DNA of 64,000 bases, from positions 96,120,599 through 96,184,598 of the forward strand of contig CM060911.1 in NCBI GenBank assembly GCA_030737875.1, given 5' to 3'. The position numbers and the translations under genes are program-made. Of the stretch, positions 21,601 through 31,537 are shown in pieces. The notes below the pieces were generated by a model. The model searched no databases. It saw nothing but the letters and a program-made list of their open reading frames with translations, and was not told the DNA's origin. Numbering within the stretch: the stretch's first letter is position 1; every line of letters begins with the position of its first letter. This DNA comes from Allium sativum (lineage: Eukaryota; Streptophyta; Magnoliopsida; Asparagales; Amaryllidaceae).

Positions 21601-22805
21601 GTTAAGATTTTTCTTATAATTTTATTTATTTTTAAACTATATATTTTAAATAATTCTTGAAACGTATTTTTATGTTATTTTAATCGTATTTATCTTTATA
21701 ATATATTTTCTAATTTATTTTAGAATTTTATAAACTTATATATACTTATATATATATATAATTTCAAAGTTGATTTTTTTTATATATTCAAACTTCAATA
21801 ATATACTTAAAAGGGTAGATAAGTATAGATTTCGTGATTTGAATTTTAGATTTAAGATGAAAAATTTATATAGTGAAATTTGATTTAAATAAACTAATAA
21901 AAGATATGAATTTGAATTCGAATTGATTTGAACTTAAAAGGACGAACTTGAATTGTGAAATTGCTTTGAATTTGAATTTTCCAAATTTAGGAATGAATTT
22001 GTTTTTTTTTTTTTTGGAAAATAACCTAAATGCAAATTTGAATGATTTATATATATTGAAAGAAATGAACTTGGATTTTGTAAAAGGATGTTTAATTGGA
22101 GTATGATACAATTTATTGAAATTGTAAATATGATATGATTTGTTGAATTTGAAATATACGATTTGTTATGAAATAAACCAACGGTGTAAGTATGGTGATT
22201 CCGTCTACTATATTTTGATATTTACTTAATTGATAGACACTGTAGCATATAGTGTATTAGTTTGATGGATCCTTAGAGGATGGTGATCCCAAACATCCTT
22301 TAAGTTACTGAGAGCATTTCGTCAAACATTTCATTTGAATTGATTTACTTCCATGAGAATGTTAGTCCTGACCCGAATTATTTTGTTTTGCATTATGGTT
22401 CGGGTCAGATCGATTAATAACTGCTTTCGAGATTCTCTTTGGAGTCTTAAGTTATATTGGGTTTTGCTCATCCTATATCCACCCATTGATCAGTTGTTCC
22501 AGTCATTCAGCTATTCTTGTCATTTCTATTTCAAACTGTTATCATTTATCCATGTATTAGAATTCATTTTTATTAGGCTTCCATTGTATTATTTATGTAA
22601 AATTTTATTTAGTAGCTTCATGAACTACTATTGTATTATTTAGTTTTCCACTGCGAGATTCATATTGCTCTGTATCTGTGTCTATGATCTGTGATTCTGT
22701 GATTTACTCTATTTACCTCAGAAGCTAATAACAATCTGTCGTTTTGGACGGTCTGAGTTGACATGTTTTGTCAATTCGGCACGGTCAAAATGACGAGTCG
22801 TTACA
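18689..22805 (+). repeat. C: LTR copy 2 (4,117 bp)
   Basis: Starts TGTAACAACCCAT and ends GAGTCGTTACA. It is collinear with LTR 1 but lacks S. The GTGAG-TTTAT-CTCAC hairpin is at 21057-21071. It is followed directly by another PBS, not by flanking DNA, so it serves as the 5' LTR of internal copy 2. Confidence 0.9.
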
Positions 22806-23960
22806 TGTGGTATCAGAGCTTTGGTTTATCAAAGCTTTAGCTTATGGGGTAAAAGCTCATTAGAGATAGGGTTGTGATACCCTAGAATGAGTGTAATCAG
22901 TCGCAGAATCCTTCTTATGAGAGAGCGTATTTTGAAAATATAAATTATTTTGAAACGTAAAGTATTTTGAAATTTAAATCCTTTTTGAAATTCCCACTCT
23001 TTGAATCCGTTCTCCTCGATAGCTTTCTTTGTTAAGTTCTCCTTTGATTTGAATCTTGACCCCAGTTGAAATCCATCTTCGGGTTGTCGTGGTTTTTTTT
23101 TTGGAGATTTTGAGAGTAAGGTAAATATTGCAAATAAATTTATGATGTGGAATAAAATGATTTAGTTTTAATTAAGGAGATAGTTTGACTGAAACTTGAG
23201 AATTTTGTTTTGAAATATTTTGAAATTGATTTCTAAGGTTTTAGAAAATGTATTAGTAGTATATACCGGTATTTTCGAGTAAAAAGTTTGAAATGATTTT
23301 ATGAAATGTTTTCGAAAAGGAAAAATATGAACGAAGACCACCTTGGTAGCTTTGCTACATGATTTTCCAACGAAGTTTGATTTGTGGAACTTGATTTAAT
23401 ATATACATATATGTATATTTTGAAAGATTGAAAGAAATCCAGAATTGATTCTTGAGTTTGGTCGAATGATAATCCTATATAATAGGATAGTGTAATTGTA
23501 CATATTGAAAATGTTTTGTTAAGAAATGATTGAAACTAATGTTTCCAATTATTAAATTGAAAAATATGTTTATCAACTATTTAAATAATCCAACCGTTTG
23601 TGAACAAGATTGGGAATGACATTGAAGATTCAAATTTATTATGAATCAAAACTAAATTGGTATTAAAATGAAATTTTGAGAATTTTTGATATTGAATATT
23701 TGATATGAGTATTCGAACCTTATATATGGAAGATTATAGTAGAATTATGATTAATTCAAAAGTTATTGATTTGGAAGTTAATTGATTTAAAATGAAACCT
23801 TATATAATGGAATTTATATAAGAACGATATATCTGAAACATGATGTTGAAAAGAAAATCTTATGTAAATTGATATTCATGTAAGTGCGATATGCGTGAAA
23901 CGTGAAATGAAGTACTATATATATAGTATACATGTTTTCGAAATAAAGATATGGGAAGTA
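22806..23960 (+). other. C: internal copy 2, first part
   Basis: PBS at 22808-22819 and the post-PBS hairpin at 22856-22891 (CTCATT/AATGAG, TAGGGT/ACCCTA). It is collinear with 16116-17269 and ends at GGGAAGTA, where T1 enters. Bases 23956-23960 (AAGTA) are the left T1 target copy. Confidence 0.9.
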
Positions 23961-24240
23961 TGTAACACTCCGAATTTTAGTTAATACTAGAGTTCACTAA
24001 TTATAGGATAAATAATCTCAGATGTGGGAATTGGGGGTAACGGGCTGCGTCATTGCGTTCGTCTCGGAAAAATAAGCGAAATAGAGTCCGAGTTTTCAAG
24101 AATCGGAGCCCGTATGGCCCGGTTTTGGCCCGATGAAGTTTGCAGAAAAATTAAAGCTAAAAACAGATTTAAGAATTTAAATTCAGATTTCAAAATGGAG
24201 CCAGCAGTGGGCCAGGCGGGAAGCTTCCCGCCCTACCCAT

Positions 24241-24310
24241 GTCGACAGGGCTGTCGACAGGCCTGTCGACAGGGGAGTCGACTTGCCTGTCGACTTGCCT
24301 ATCGACCTGG
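24241..24310 (+). repeat. T1: GTCGAC cluster in U3
   Basis: Five GTCGAC sites and one ATCGAC within 70 bp, with CAGG/CCTG-like spacers that allow alternative hairpins. Copy at 31818-31887 in the 3' LTR. T2 has ten such sites at the same relative place with different spacers. Confidence 0.8.
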
Positions 24311-24448
24311 GCGCGGCGTCCAGAAAACCTGGGTGCACCAGGTTGGGTTTCAGGCTGGCTTGGAGGGCTGGGTTCTAGAGATTTCCTAAATCTAACAGAC
24401 CTAATCTAACCTAGGGTTAATCTAAGGGCCTAAAACACTACCTAATCC

Positions 24449-24456
24449 TATAAATA
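24449..24456 (+). promoter_or_regulatory. T1: 5' LTR TATA box
   Basis: TATAAATA about 490 bp into the LTR, at the place of TATATAAA in T2 (50698) and F. Copy at 32026-32033. Confidence 0.55.
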
Positions 24457-24729
24457 AGACCCCAACCCTACCCTAATTCATTCATAATTAGATTTTGTAA
24501 CTAAACTATGGCAAAATGAAACTTGATCATGGCCTCCACAAATCAATGAAGAGAGTTGCAAGCTAATCAACCTCTAATCAACATCTTCTTCAACTAAAGC
24601 TACTAGTTCTACTACATAAAGTTGCTAATCTTGGTTTTGGTGAGTTCCTATGGCTTTAATAATCAATTTTTAAATTGATTATGGTAGGATGTGATAAGAC
24701 ATGGCTTTGTTTGTGGATAAATGTGTTTA

Positions 24730-25660
24730 TGCAAGTTTGTATGATAGGTGACTTGCAAGTTTTATGTTATATGCAAGTTTAATGCCATGTTTTATGATGC
24801 AAACTATATGTAAGAGTATACGCAAGTTATATGTAACATGATATGCAAGTTATGCATGTGATTTTATGCATGCTAAGTAATTGGTGTTATGCATGCTAAG
24901 TATTTGATTTTATGCATGCTAAATTTTTGATTGTATGCATGCTAAGTATTGGGTTTTATGCATGTTAAGTGTTTGGGTTTATGCAAGTTAAGTGGTGGGT
25001 TTATGCATAATAAGTAATTGATTTTATGCATGCTAAGTAGGTGGTTTTATGCACACTAAGTGTTTGGTATTATGCATAAATCATGACATGTAAGTTTACC
25101 CTTTTTAAATGTGGTGTATACATATGCAAGATGACACCTTTATATGCTATGCATGTTTACCCTCCTTTAAGATGCAAGTCATATATGCAAGCTCAACATG
25201 TTATGCAAGTTATGTGCATAATGTTATGTAAGTTATATGCATGTTGTTATGCAAGTTCATATGCGAGTTATGTGTATGAGGGTATGCAAGTTATGTGCAT
25301 GATGTTATGCAAGTTATGTATATGCTTAAATGCAAGTTTAATGTGATAAGCAAGTTATGAATGCTTATGCAAGTATGTGGATGCTTATGCAAGTATGTGA
25401 ATGCTTATGCAAGTATGTGGATGCTTATGCAAGTATGTGAATGCTTATGCAAGTATGTGGATGCTTATGCAAGTATGTGAATGCTTATGCAAGTATGTGA
25501 ATGCTTATGCAAGTTATGTGTATGCTTAAATGCATGTTTAACATGTTATGCAAGTCATGAGAATGCTTATATGCAAGTTCAACATGGTATGCAAGATATG
25601 TGTATGATAATATGCAAGTTTGGGTTAAATGTAGTTGGGTTAATATATGCTCATAAATGC
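24730..25660 (+). repeat. T1: ATGCAAGT / ATGCATGCTAAGT array, 5' LTR
   Basis: Over 900 bp of irregular repeats: 'tatgcatgctaagtatttgattt' type (24850-25075), then 'atgcaagttatgtg' type (25180-25660). It includes seven exact-length 20-bp units at 25361-25500 (ATGCTTATGCAAGTATGTGR); the 3' LTR has four (32938-33017). The Cys/Met-rich frames at 25083 and 25481 are products of this array. Confidence 0.9.
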
Positions 25661-25980
25661 AAGTTGACATCCTCTTAACCCATGACAAAGTTATATGCTA
25701 AACCCGTGATCTTTGTGATGGATCTTCCCCTTTTATTATGTCATGAAATGAGAACGATTTACGTGGGGAACGATGGGGTTGGTAAATATGTTAATAAAAG
25801 TATGATTGGGTATGAGTAAGCATACCATAAAATAAATAAGCATAAGTGGGAATTTACCTATTGACTTAGGTCTACCCCATGGGAATTTACCTATTGAGTT
25901 AGGTCTACCCATGTTATGAAAACTTGATATTAATTAGGGATAATTAATATGGGGGTGATTAATTAGGTGTAATTAATCAA

Positions 25981-26079
25981 CTAAGACACGAGGTTGGACC
26001 CTTTTGTAGCGGAAGTCTGCCCGGAACCGACCGGCCATCCAGCGGCTACAAATGATTGGCCCAATGTGAGAGGTCTTAG
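25981..26079 (+). ncRNA. T1: CCCGGAACC structured motif, unit a, 5' LTR
   Basis: A 99-nt nested fold: P1 CTAAGAC/GTCTTAG (ends), P2 TTGGACC/GGCCCAA (25994-26000, 26058-26064, one mismatch), P3 TTTGTAGC/GCTACAAA (26003-26010, 26045-26052). The core TCTGCCCGGAACCGACCGGC can close CCGG/CCGG. The GAGG and TGTGAGAGG joints are the same in every unit. The helix sequences differ in T2, changed on both arms. It lies downstream of the TATA box, so it should be in the transcript. Confidence 0.75.
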
Positions 26080-26101
26080 TCATAAATTAAATACATGATT
26101 A

Positions 26102-26203
26102 AAGTAAATACACGAGGTTAGACCCTTTTGATGACAGAAGTCTGCCCGGAACCAACCGGCATATCCAGCAGTCATAAAAGACGGTCTAATGTGAGAGGTC
26201 TTT
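26102..26203 (+). ncRNA. T1: CCCGGAACC structured motif, unit b, 5' LTR
   Basis: P2 TTAGACC/GGTCTAA (26118-26124, 26183-26189) is perfect. P3 CTTTT-ATGAC/GTCATAAAAG (26125-26135, 26171-26180) has one bulged G. The core is TCTGCCCGGAACCAACCGGC. P1 is AAATAC here but AAAGAC/GTCTTT in the 3' LTR copy (33623-33720), where it pairs fully. Confidence 0.75.
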
Positions 26204-26271
26204 ATGAGGTCATGATCTTAATTAATGAATTAAGAAACACTTAACCATATTAGCATGTAGAGGGGCATGAG

Positions 26272-26580
26272 GGGTTAAGTGGGTGCCTTGGGTGGCATGT
26301 AGTAACTAGTGGGGGTGCCTTGGGTGGCATGAGGAAACTAGTGGGTTGCCTTGGGTGGCAATCGAAAATACGATTAGAATACTTAACCAAAGTGGAACAT
26401 GTAATTAAACATGACTAAAGGGTTAAGTAAGTGCCTTGGGTGGCATGTGGGAATCAAGTAAGTGCCTTGGGTGGCATGTGGGAATCAAGTAAGTGCCTTG
26501 GGTGGCATGCGGAAATCTAGTGGGTGCCTTAAGTGGCAATTGAAATATAATTAGATGACTTAACCAAACCTTAACATGTA
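26272..26580 (+). repeat. T1: GTGCCTTGGGTGGCATG array, 5' LTR
   Basis: About seven copies of 'agtgggtgccttgggtggcatg' with AGTAAG or AGTGGG spacers, among 'ggttaagt' motifs. Each can fold as GTGCC/GGCAT-type. Copy at 33789-34090. Confidence 0.8.
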
Positions 26581-26871
26581 AGGGGGCATGATTATAAAAA
26601 GGGGTTAAGTGGGATGCACTAGATAAAATGACAAGCTTAAGTAGTAGCTTGTGGGGGCCCATTTCAACCAATATCCCAAACGTATCTTTGTGGGCTCGAC
26701 CCATGTCGAGTGACGGGACACGCATATTGGGCTTGATTATAAGAGGCCAAAACGGGTTAGCGGTGGGAACGCAAGTCCAACGGGTTTCATATGCGTGTGT
26801 GGGCCCGGGCTGGTAGATAAGCCGTTGTTGCATCGTGTAGATAAAAAGTCGTGCACCGTTGATATTATCAG

Positions 26872-26965
26872 GTGGCCACTTTAGGGGAGTGATACACCCC
26901 ACTGTGGGACCAGCACGGGTATCTACGGTAGGGAGCCGATCGCTGGGGAGTAGTGGGTACACCTA
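26872..26965 (+). ncRNA. T1: AGTGATACA-loop hairpin block, 5' LTR
   Basis: GGGG-AGTGATACA-CCCC (26884-26900), then ACTGTGGGACC and GGGAGCCGATCGCT. T2 has AGGG-AGTGATACA-CCCT (52895-52911) with the same following words. The loop is invariant and the closing pair is swapped. The 3' LTR copy is at 34401-34417. Confidence 0.6.
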
Positions 26966-27110
26966 ATAAAGATAGGGGCAGACGGCACCAATGTAGGGGT
27001 ACACAAAACTACTGGGTAAGAGTACTAAGTACACCTAGTGGAGATAGGGGCAGACGGCACCTATGTAGTGGACTAGGAGTACACGAAACTACTGGGGAAA
27101 TTTTCTAAGT
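26966..27110 (+). repeat. T1: two direct repeats of about 75 bp
   Basis: 'gtacacctaxtxxagataggggcagacggcaccxatgtag...gtacacxaaactactgg' occurs twice in a row. The 3' LTR has the same pair. Confidence 0.75.
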
Positions 27111-27766
27111 CCTTAGGAGGGATCAACCTTTAAGTAGAAACGACTGGTGTGGTGCAGTGTAGGAATTACCCTTGGGTGGGTAGATCTGGGGTGGTGTAAG
27201 CTAGTAATTATCCTTGGGTGGATAAATACGTTGTTTCGGTTATCGTAGTACATCCTGTGTTTAGTTGGTTACTTAGTGTAGCCATTATCCCCAGAGGTAC
27301 CGTACCTTGTTTATATCATACCCTAATTACTTTAATGATTGTATTGTTAGGGTTATAGGACTCACTCAGACTTATGTCTGACCCCTTTGTTGTTTATCTT
27401 TTTCCCAACCCTCAGGTTATCAGAGTGGGCCTAGCACTAGTGGGCTTGGACCAGACCGCTATATCAATCTTTTGGGGCGTGGACCGTAGAAGTAAAGCTC
27501 GGTTTATCTTTTCTATTTTGGCTATTATCTATGTAATGGGATTATGTACTTCTATTTTATCAGGATGGATATTATGTACTTGACTCTTGTTATGGTTTTG
27601 TGATGTAACCAAACATGTTTTGTTAATGAAATGACGTTTTAAATTTTCAAGTATTACTTATATCTGTCCTGTTGTAATTTTTCTGTTCTATACTCACTAA
27701 AAATACTCCATCAAAACTAAGGCATTCCCTTAGTGAGTGACCTTAGCGGATGTGGGGTGTTACACG

Positions 27767-27778
27767 TGGTATCAGAGC
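27767..27778 (+). promoter_or_regulatory. T1: primer-binding site
   Basis: TGGTATCAGAGC, 2 nt after the 5' LTR end; initiator tRNA-Met primer. The interior after it has no post-PBS hairpins of the A-E type. Confidence 0.95.
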
Positions 27779-28077
27779 TTAAGGTTACCAGAACAGATAA
27801 AATTTTTAGAAAAACTATTTTCTAGGAATATTTTTGAAAGGAGTGTTTTCAAAAACATGTCTTTTAGGAGAAAAGTTTTTGAAAGAAAAGCATAATCCCC
27901 AATAGCCATATCTATATCTTTCGAATTCTCCATTTTGAATCTCTTCTTTTCTCTCATTTTGAGTTTCCCCTCCGCGTATAGATGATCTTTCTAAGATAGA
28001 TAAGGATGGAAAACCACTTCAAGGGACTTAGACGTTAATCTGATTAGAAGTTGGTTCAAGAAGGAGGAGGACTGGTA

Positions 28078-28215
28078 GGTACCTATAGGATAGACGATGA
28101 GAGGAAGGCTCAAATAGTTGTTTGGTTAATGAAGGATGAAACCTCATTGGTGGGAGGTTACGAGTGGAGAATAGGGAAGAAGAAGGCTAGTAGTTATCCT
28201 TTTTGGGAGGAGTAG
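28078..28215 (+). pseudogene. T1: gag remnant
   Basis: A 45-codon stretch reads ...DERKAQIVVWLMKDETSL...YEW...FWEE then stop, which resembles the capsid region of plant Ty3 Gag (the 'xxKVxxAxxxLxGxAxxWW' stretch). Upstream (27779-28077) is non-coding leader. Zinc knuckles are missing, presumably lost in a deletion between here and the protease piece. The identification rests on a short loose match. Confidence 0.5.
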
Positions 28216-28348
28216 GACACCTTATTAGGATTGTCCAAAGGAGCAAGGGCAAGGTATGGAGGGTAGTTGTATTCCCTCACGCCTAGGGTACCAGATGGGG
28301 ATAGGACCGTCTAGGTTGGAATTTGGATTTCTATGATATCCGGTTCAA

Positions 28349-28615
28349 ACTTTATTTGATGCATCGAGTTCGTTTATCTCATCATTGTTAGTGAGTCACT
28401 GCACTTAGATACCAGTTTAGTAGATGATCCCTTAGTTGTTTCAAACCCAATTGGGGCTCCATGATGTGTTTGGGTTTGAAAGTTTCTATACTTAGCGTTG
28501 AGTTTAGATGTGATGCTTTTTGGGCTTCACGGGCTATGGGATAGTGTTGGGCATGGACTGGTTATCCAGTAGGGTTGCCGTTCTTGATTTTGAAGGAGAG
28601 TTGGTAGGTTTATGA
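28349..28615 (+). pseudogene. T1: aspartic protease remnant
   Basis: Two pieces in different frames. TLFDASSSFISSLLVSHCT at 28349-28405 corresponds to the active-site segment (family D-S/T-G; here D-A-S, so the triad is altered). IVLGMDWLS at 28541-28567 is the conserved C-terminal strand ('DVILGMDWL' type), ending in a stop at 28615. Stops lie between the two, so no functional protease is made. Confidence 0.75.
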
Positions 28616-28666
28616 CCCGCTAGGGTAACACTCTCGAGACTTCTCGTAATCCCATGGAAATCTGTT

Positions 28667-29300
28667 ATGCTAAGTTATCTAGAATCGCTTGACACGTCGG
28701 TCAAGAGTTTGCGATCTGTTAGAGTGGTCCGGGAATACTCGGATGAGTTTGGGAAGGTGAAGGGTTTACCTCCGGAGCGGGAAATTGACTTCCAAATATA
28801 TATGGTAGACAATGCCAAACCAGTGTCTTGGCCAGTGTGCCACGTGGCTCCTCGTGAGAGGAGGGAACTCCATAAGTAAGTAGGCGATTTGCTTGAGAAG
28901 GGGTTCATAAGACGAAGTATATCGGTGTGGGGCACTCCAGTAGTTTTTGCCACGAAGGCGGATGGGTCCCTCAGACTTTGTGTAGGCTAAAAAGAGCTAA
29001 ATAAACTCACAAAGAAGAATAGATACCCATTGTCGAGGATTGATGATCTCTTTGATCAGTTGGTTGGCGCCTCAGTGTTTTAGTAGTGGACTCACCCACG
29101 GAGTTTCACCAGTTGAGAGTGGCTGAGGATAGTATAGAGAAGACTACCTCTAGGACTCCGGATGGTTTTTATGAGTGGCTGGTGATGCCATTTGGTTTGA
29201 CGTACGCCCCCGCATATTTTGTTGATTTGATGAGAAGGGTGTTCAAGGAGTACCTGAATAAGTTGTGATGGTCTTTGTGGATGACATCTTGGTCTTTTTT
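28667..29300 (+). pseudogene. T1: reverse transcriptase remnant
   Basis: The frame at 28667-28879 carries VVREYSDEF...GLPPEREIDF, the N-terminal RT signature of plant Ty3 elements. Past a stop it continues [10 protein letters not shown]...[18 protein letters not shown], with a stop replacing the next residue, then [24 protein letters not shown]. After two stops the frame shifts to 29086-29268 (FHQLRV...YEWLVMPFGLTYAPAYF). The catalytic block VFVDDILVF is at 29271-29297 in another frame. At least three stops and two frameshifts disable it. Confidence 0.95.
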
Positions 29301-29596
29301 AGGAGCAAAATAAGTTTTCGTATGTGCTCAATAGGGTGAGCAAAGCCAGTTAGGGAAAAACGGTGGTTTTAGAGCAAGACTGGCGAGAACATCCAGGGTT
29401 GGACAAGGGGCTTAATTATTTAGCCGTTTTTACTAGTATCATCTCACGTAGGTCGTCTGAATTCGAAAAAGGTATCCCTTGGGTGTTTGTCTGATATTGG
29501 TTTAGGTCTTTGGGGCTTGCATTTGGGGGATGTCGAGTTCGACCAGGGTGGTCTGCGTGAGGGATGGATAGTTGTGACGATTTTGCATGGGAGAAT
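29301..29596 (+). other. T1: non-matching stretch within pol
   Basis: About 300 bp with no RT homology separates the VDDI block from the RT thumb. Part of it ('aaggtatcccttgggtgtttgtctgatattggtttaggtctttgg') resembles T2 at about 54815-54860, so it may be displaced internal sequence shared by both elements. Confidence 0.5.
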
Positions 29597-29715
29597 ATCC
29601 TGATTTTCTCTAGGAGTGGAGAAAAACCTGCCCTACATCTTAGGGAAGTATTGGAGACTCTCCAGGCGCATAGTCTTAAGACAGCAAAAGTGAATAGGAT
29701 TCTTAGCGTCCTATG
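29597..29715 (+). pseudogene. T1: RT thumb/connection remnant
   Basis: Reads ILIFSRSGEK..LHLREVLETLQAHSL, the segment that normally follows the YVDDILV block directly, then a stop. Most of RNase H downstream is deleted. Confidence 0.8.
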
Positions 29716-29999
29716 AGTTTGAGATAGCGTACACCCACGGTAAGGGTAACATGGTAGCGGACGCCTTAAGTAGAAAAAGGTTGTCCGCGAGTTTGTGGTT
29801 CGTTGAACGACGGAGCTTAGAGTTTATTTCTATGTTTGACTTTAGACCTTCCGTTGACTTTGTACCCGGTTTGCTAGCCTCCTTGGAGGTTAGGCCTTCT
29901 CTTTCGGGGCGGACTGGAGAAGCACAGAGGGACGACCCACAGTTGGTTGAGTTGGTAGAGAAGCTCATAAGGGGGGAAGTCGTCCAGCCATTTGAGTAG
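29712..29999 (+). pseudogene. T1: RNase H end and linker remnant
   Basis: YEFEIAYTHGKGNMVADALSRK is the last conserved RNase H motif ('GKxNxVADALSRK'). It continues in frame as a linker with LLASLEVRPSL...EAQRDDPQLVEL, typical between RNase H and integrase in Tekay/CRM elements, to a stop at 29997-29999. The earlier RNase H acidic motifs are absent. Confidence 0.9.
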
Positions 30000-30699
30000 G
30001 TACACCCTAGACGATAGGGGGTGCTTGCGCAGAGACGGTAGACTTTGTGTACCGCAAGACGAGGGTTTGAGGAAGGTTATTCTTGATGATGCACACCGTT
30101 CTAGGATGACCATTCATCCCGGTGGGGACAAGATGTACCAAGACATAAAGAAGATTTTCTTCTGGGCTGGTATGAAGAAAGATGTGGCCGAGTATGTCGC
30201 TCGATGCTTGGTGTGCCAACAAGTGAAGGCGGAGCAAAAGAAACCAGGTGGGTTGCTTCACCCATTGGAAGTTCCGCAATGGAAGTGGGATAGCATCTCG
30301 AAGGATTTTATTGACAGGTTACCAAGATCAAGGAAGGGTAATTCGGGAATTTGGGTTGTAGTAGACAGGCTTACTAAGAGCGCCCATTGTATACCTGTGA
30401 AGAGTAAGAGAACTGCTCCATGGCTAGCTTCAGTTTATATTCAAGAGATTATTAGATTGCATGGTGTACCCTCCAGTATGGTAGGCGATCGAGATCCTAT
30501 CTTCACTAGAGAGTTTTGGAAGAGTTTGCAAGAGGCGGTTAGGACTCGGTTGTGTTTGAGTACCGCATATCATCCTCAGACGGACGGCCAGACCGAGAGG
30601 GTGAATCATATTTTAGAAGACCTTTTGAGGCTATGGAGGTACATGGGAGGAGCATCTTCCATTGGTGGAGTTGCCCGACAGACTGAGTGGTGTACATGA
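29998..30699 (+). pseudogene. T1: integrase (near-complete core, then frameshift)
   Basis: The longest intact pol frame (up to 235 aa). The HHCC zinc finger runs from AHRSRMTIHPGGDKMY to CLVCQQVKAE. The catalytic core has WDSISKDFI (first D), VGDRDPIF (second D; family SDRDPRF) and HPQTDGQTERVN (the E). The reading frame is lost after LEDLLR near 30630 and the terminal residues to 30699 are out of frame. Catalytic residues are present, but no start codon context or upstream pol frame would express it. Confidence 0.95.
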
Positions 30700-30960
30700 T
30701 GTATTCCATGGGAGGAAGTGCCTACATGAGACCGCAGAGGTGGTAGGGCCAAGTTTGCTTAGAGAAGTGGAAGTAGAGCATGATGCGACGATTCGACGAG
30801 CTCCTACTTGCATCCTTGGGTCATAGATTTGGAAGATGAGAAACAGAGAGGTTCAACTAGTCAAAGTACAAAGGGGAGATGAAGAGAGCGGCGCTACCTG
30901 GGAGACGGAAGCGAAGATGCGTACGAGGTACCCTTTTCTTTCGGAGGGTATGTCCTTTTG
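30692..30960 (+). pseudogene. T1: integrase C-terminus and chromodomain-like tail
   Basis: GVHDVFHGRKCLHETAEVV...LLREVEVEHDATIRRAPT (to a stop at 30824-30826) matches the region before the Tekay tail. The next frame, NREVQLVKVQRGDEESGATWETEAKMRTRYPFL (about 30839-30950), matches the chromodomain-type motif 'LVKVxWxxxxxxxATWExExxMRxxYPxLF'. This supports a chromovirus. Confidence 0.8.
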
Positions 30961-31502
30961 CTTCTCCTTCATCGCATATCTGGTGCTTATCTTATCCTTA
31001 GTATGTCCTCTCATTAGTACCTCTGACCTTCAGATAGGATAGTCCTATGGTTGAAACATGTGTTTGAGACATGTTATGTATGATGGACGCAAGTGGATGC
31101 AAGTGTTTGCTAGTGGTTGCTCGTGGATGCATATACACACACTCTAGGCACTAGATCGGCTCAGTCACTTCATATTGCATATTGCATAAAATTGTGTGTA
31201 GGAAGCTATATCTGTGGATGTATAATGATTGTGTTATCATATGTATGATGCATTTATGGTGAATGATTGTGCACTCATGTAGATATTGTATGTGTCGATA
31301 GGGTTCTCTCGCATACATAATGGATGCATGGCACTATCATGGTTTGCATATGTTCATACATTAGATAGGGAACATATACACACACTTTTTGCATATGCTC
31401 ATACATCATTAGAAATTGTTTTAAGGACAATGGATGCCCGTGGTTGATGGTTTGAGTAGATGGTTGTTTGGATGGTAGGATATGCATTCTCCTTAGCTTA
31501 GA
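30961..31502 (+). other. T1: 3' untranslated interior
   Basis: No coding match. 'aaacatgtgtttgagacatgttatgtxtgatgg...ggttgctcgtggaxgcatatacacacac...aggcactagatcggctc' is shared with T2 (54995-55103), as is 'aggaacatatacacacactttt'. This conserved 3' region suggests common cis-acting sequence in the T1/T2 family. Confidence 0.8.
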
Positions 31503-31537
31503 GATTTCGGGGGCGAAATCCTTTAAGGAGGGGAGAA
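31503..31537 (+). promoter_or_regulatory. T1: PPT-proximal hairpin and polypurine tract
   Basis: GATTTCG/CGAAATC on a GGGG loop (31503-31520), then AAGGAGGGGAGAA (31525-31537) before the 3' LTR. Confidence 0.85.

Larger units (their letters stand above)
23961..27764 (+). repeat. T1: 5' LTR (3,804 bp)
   Basis: Begins TGTAACACTCCG and ends GTGGGGTGTTACA. In order: a GTCGAC cluster, TATA box, ATGCAAGT array, 20-bp tandem repeats, the paired structured motifs, a GTGCCTTGGGTGGCATG array, the AGTGATACA hairpin block, and a tail ending in an 'aaggcattcccttagtgagtgacctt' dyad. The 179-aa minus-strand frame at 26423-26962 and its twin in the other LTR run over the short repeats and are not taken as genes. 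Confidence 0.95.

Noticed and set aside
25361..25500. Regular 20-bp repeats as a possible CRISPR-like array
   Set aside because: Direct tandem repeats without spacers, in a plant LTR.
26423..26962. 179-aa minus-strand ORF, repeated at 33940-34479
   Set aside because: It runs over LTR short repeats (the GCATG arrays) and no domain is recognised. Its second copy exists only because the LTR is duplicated.
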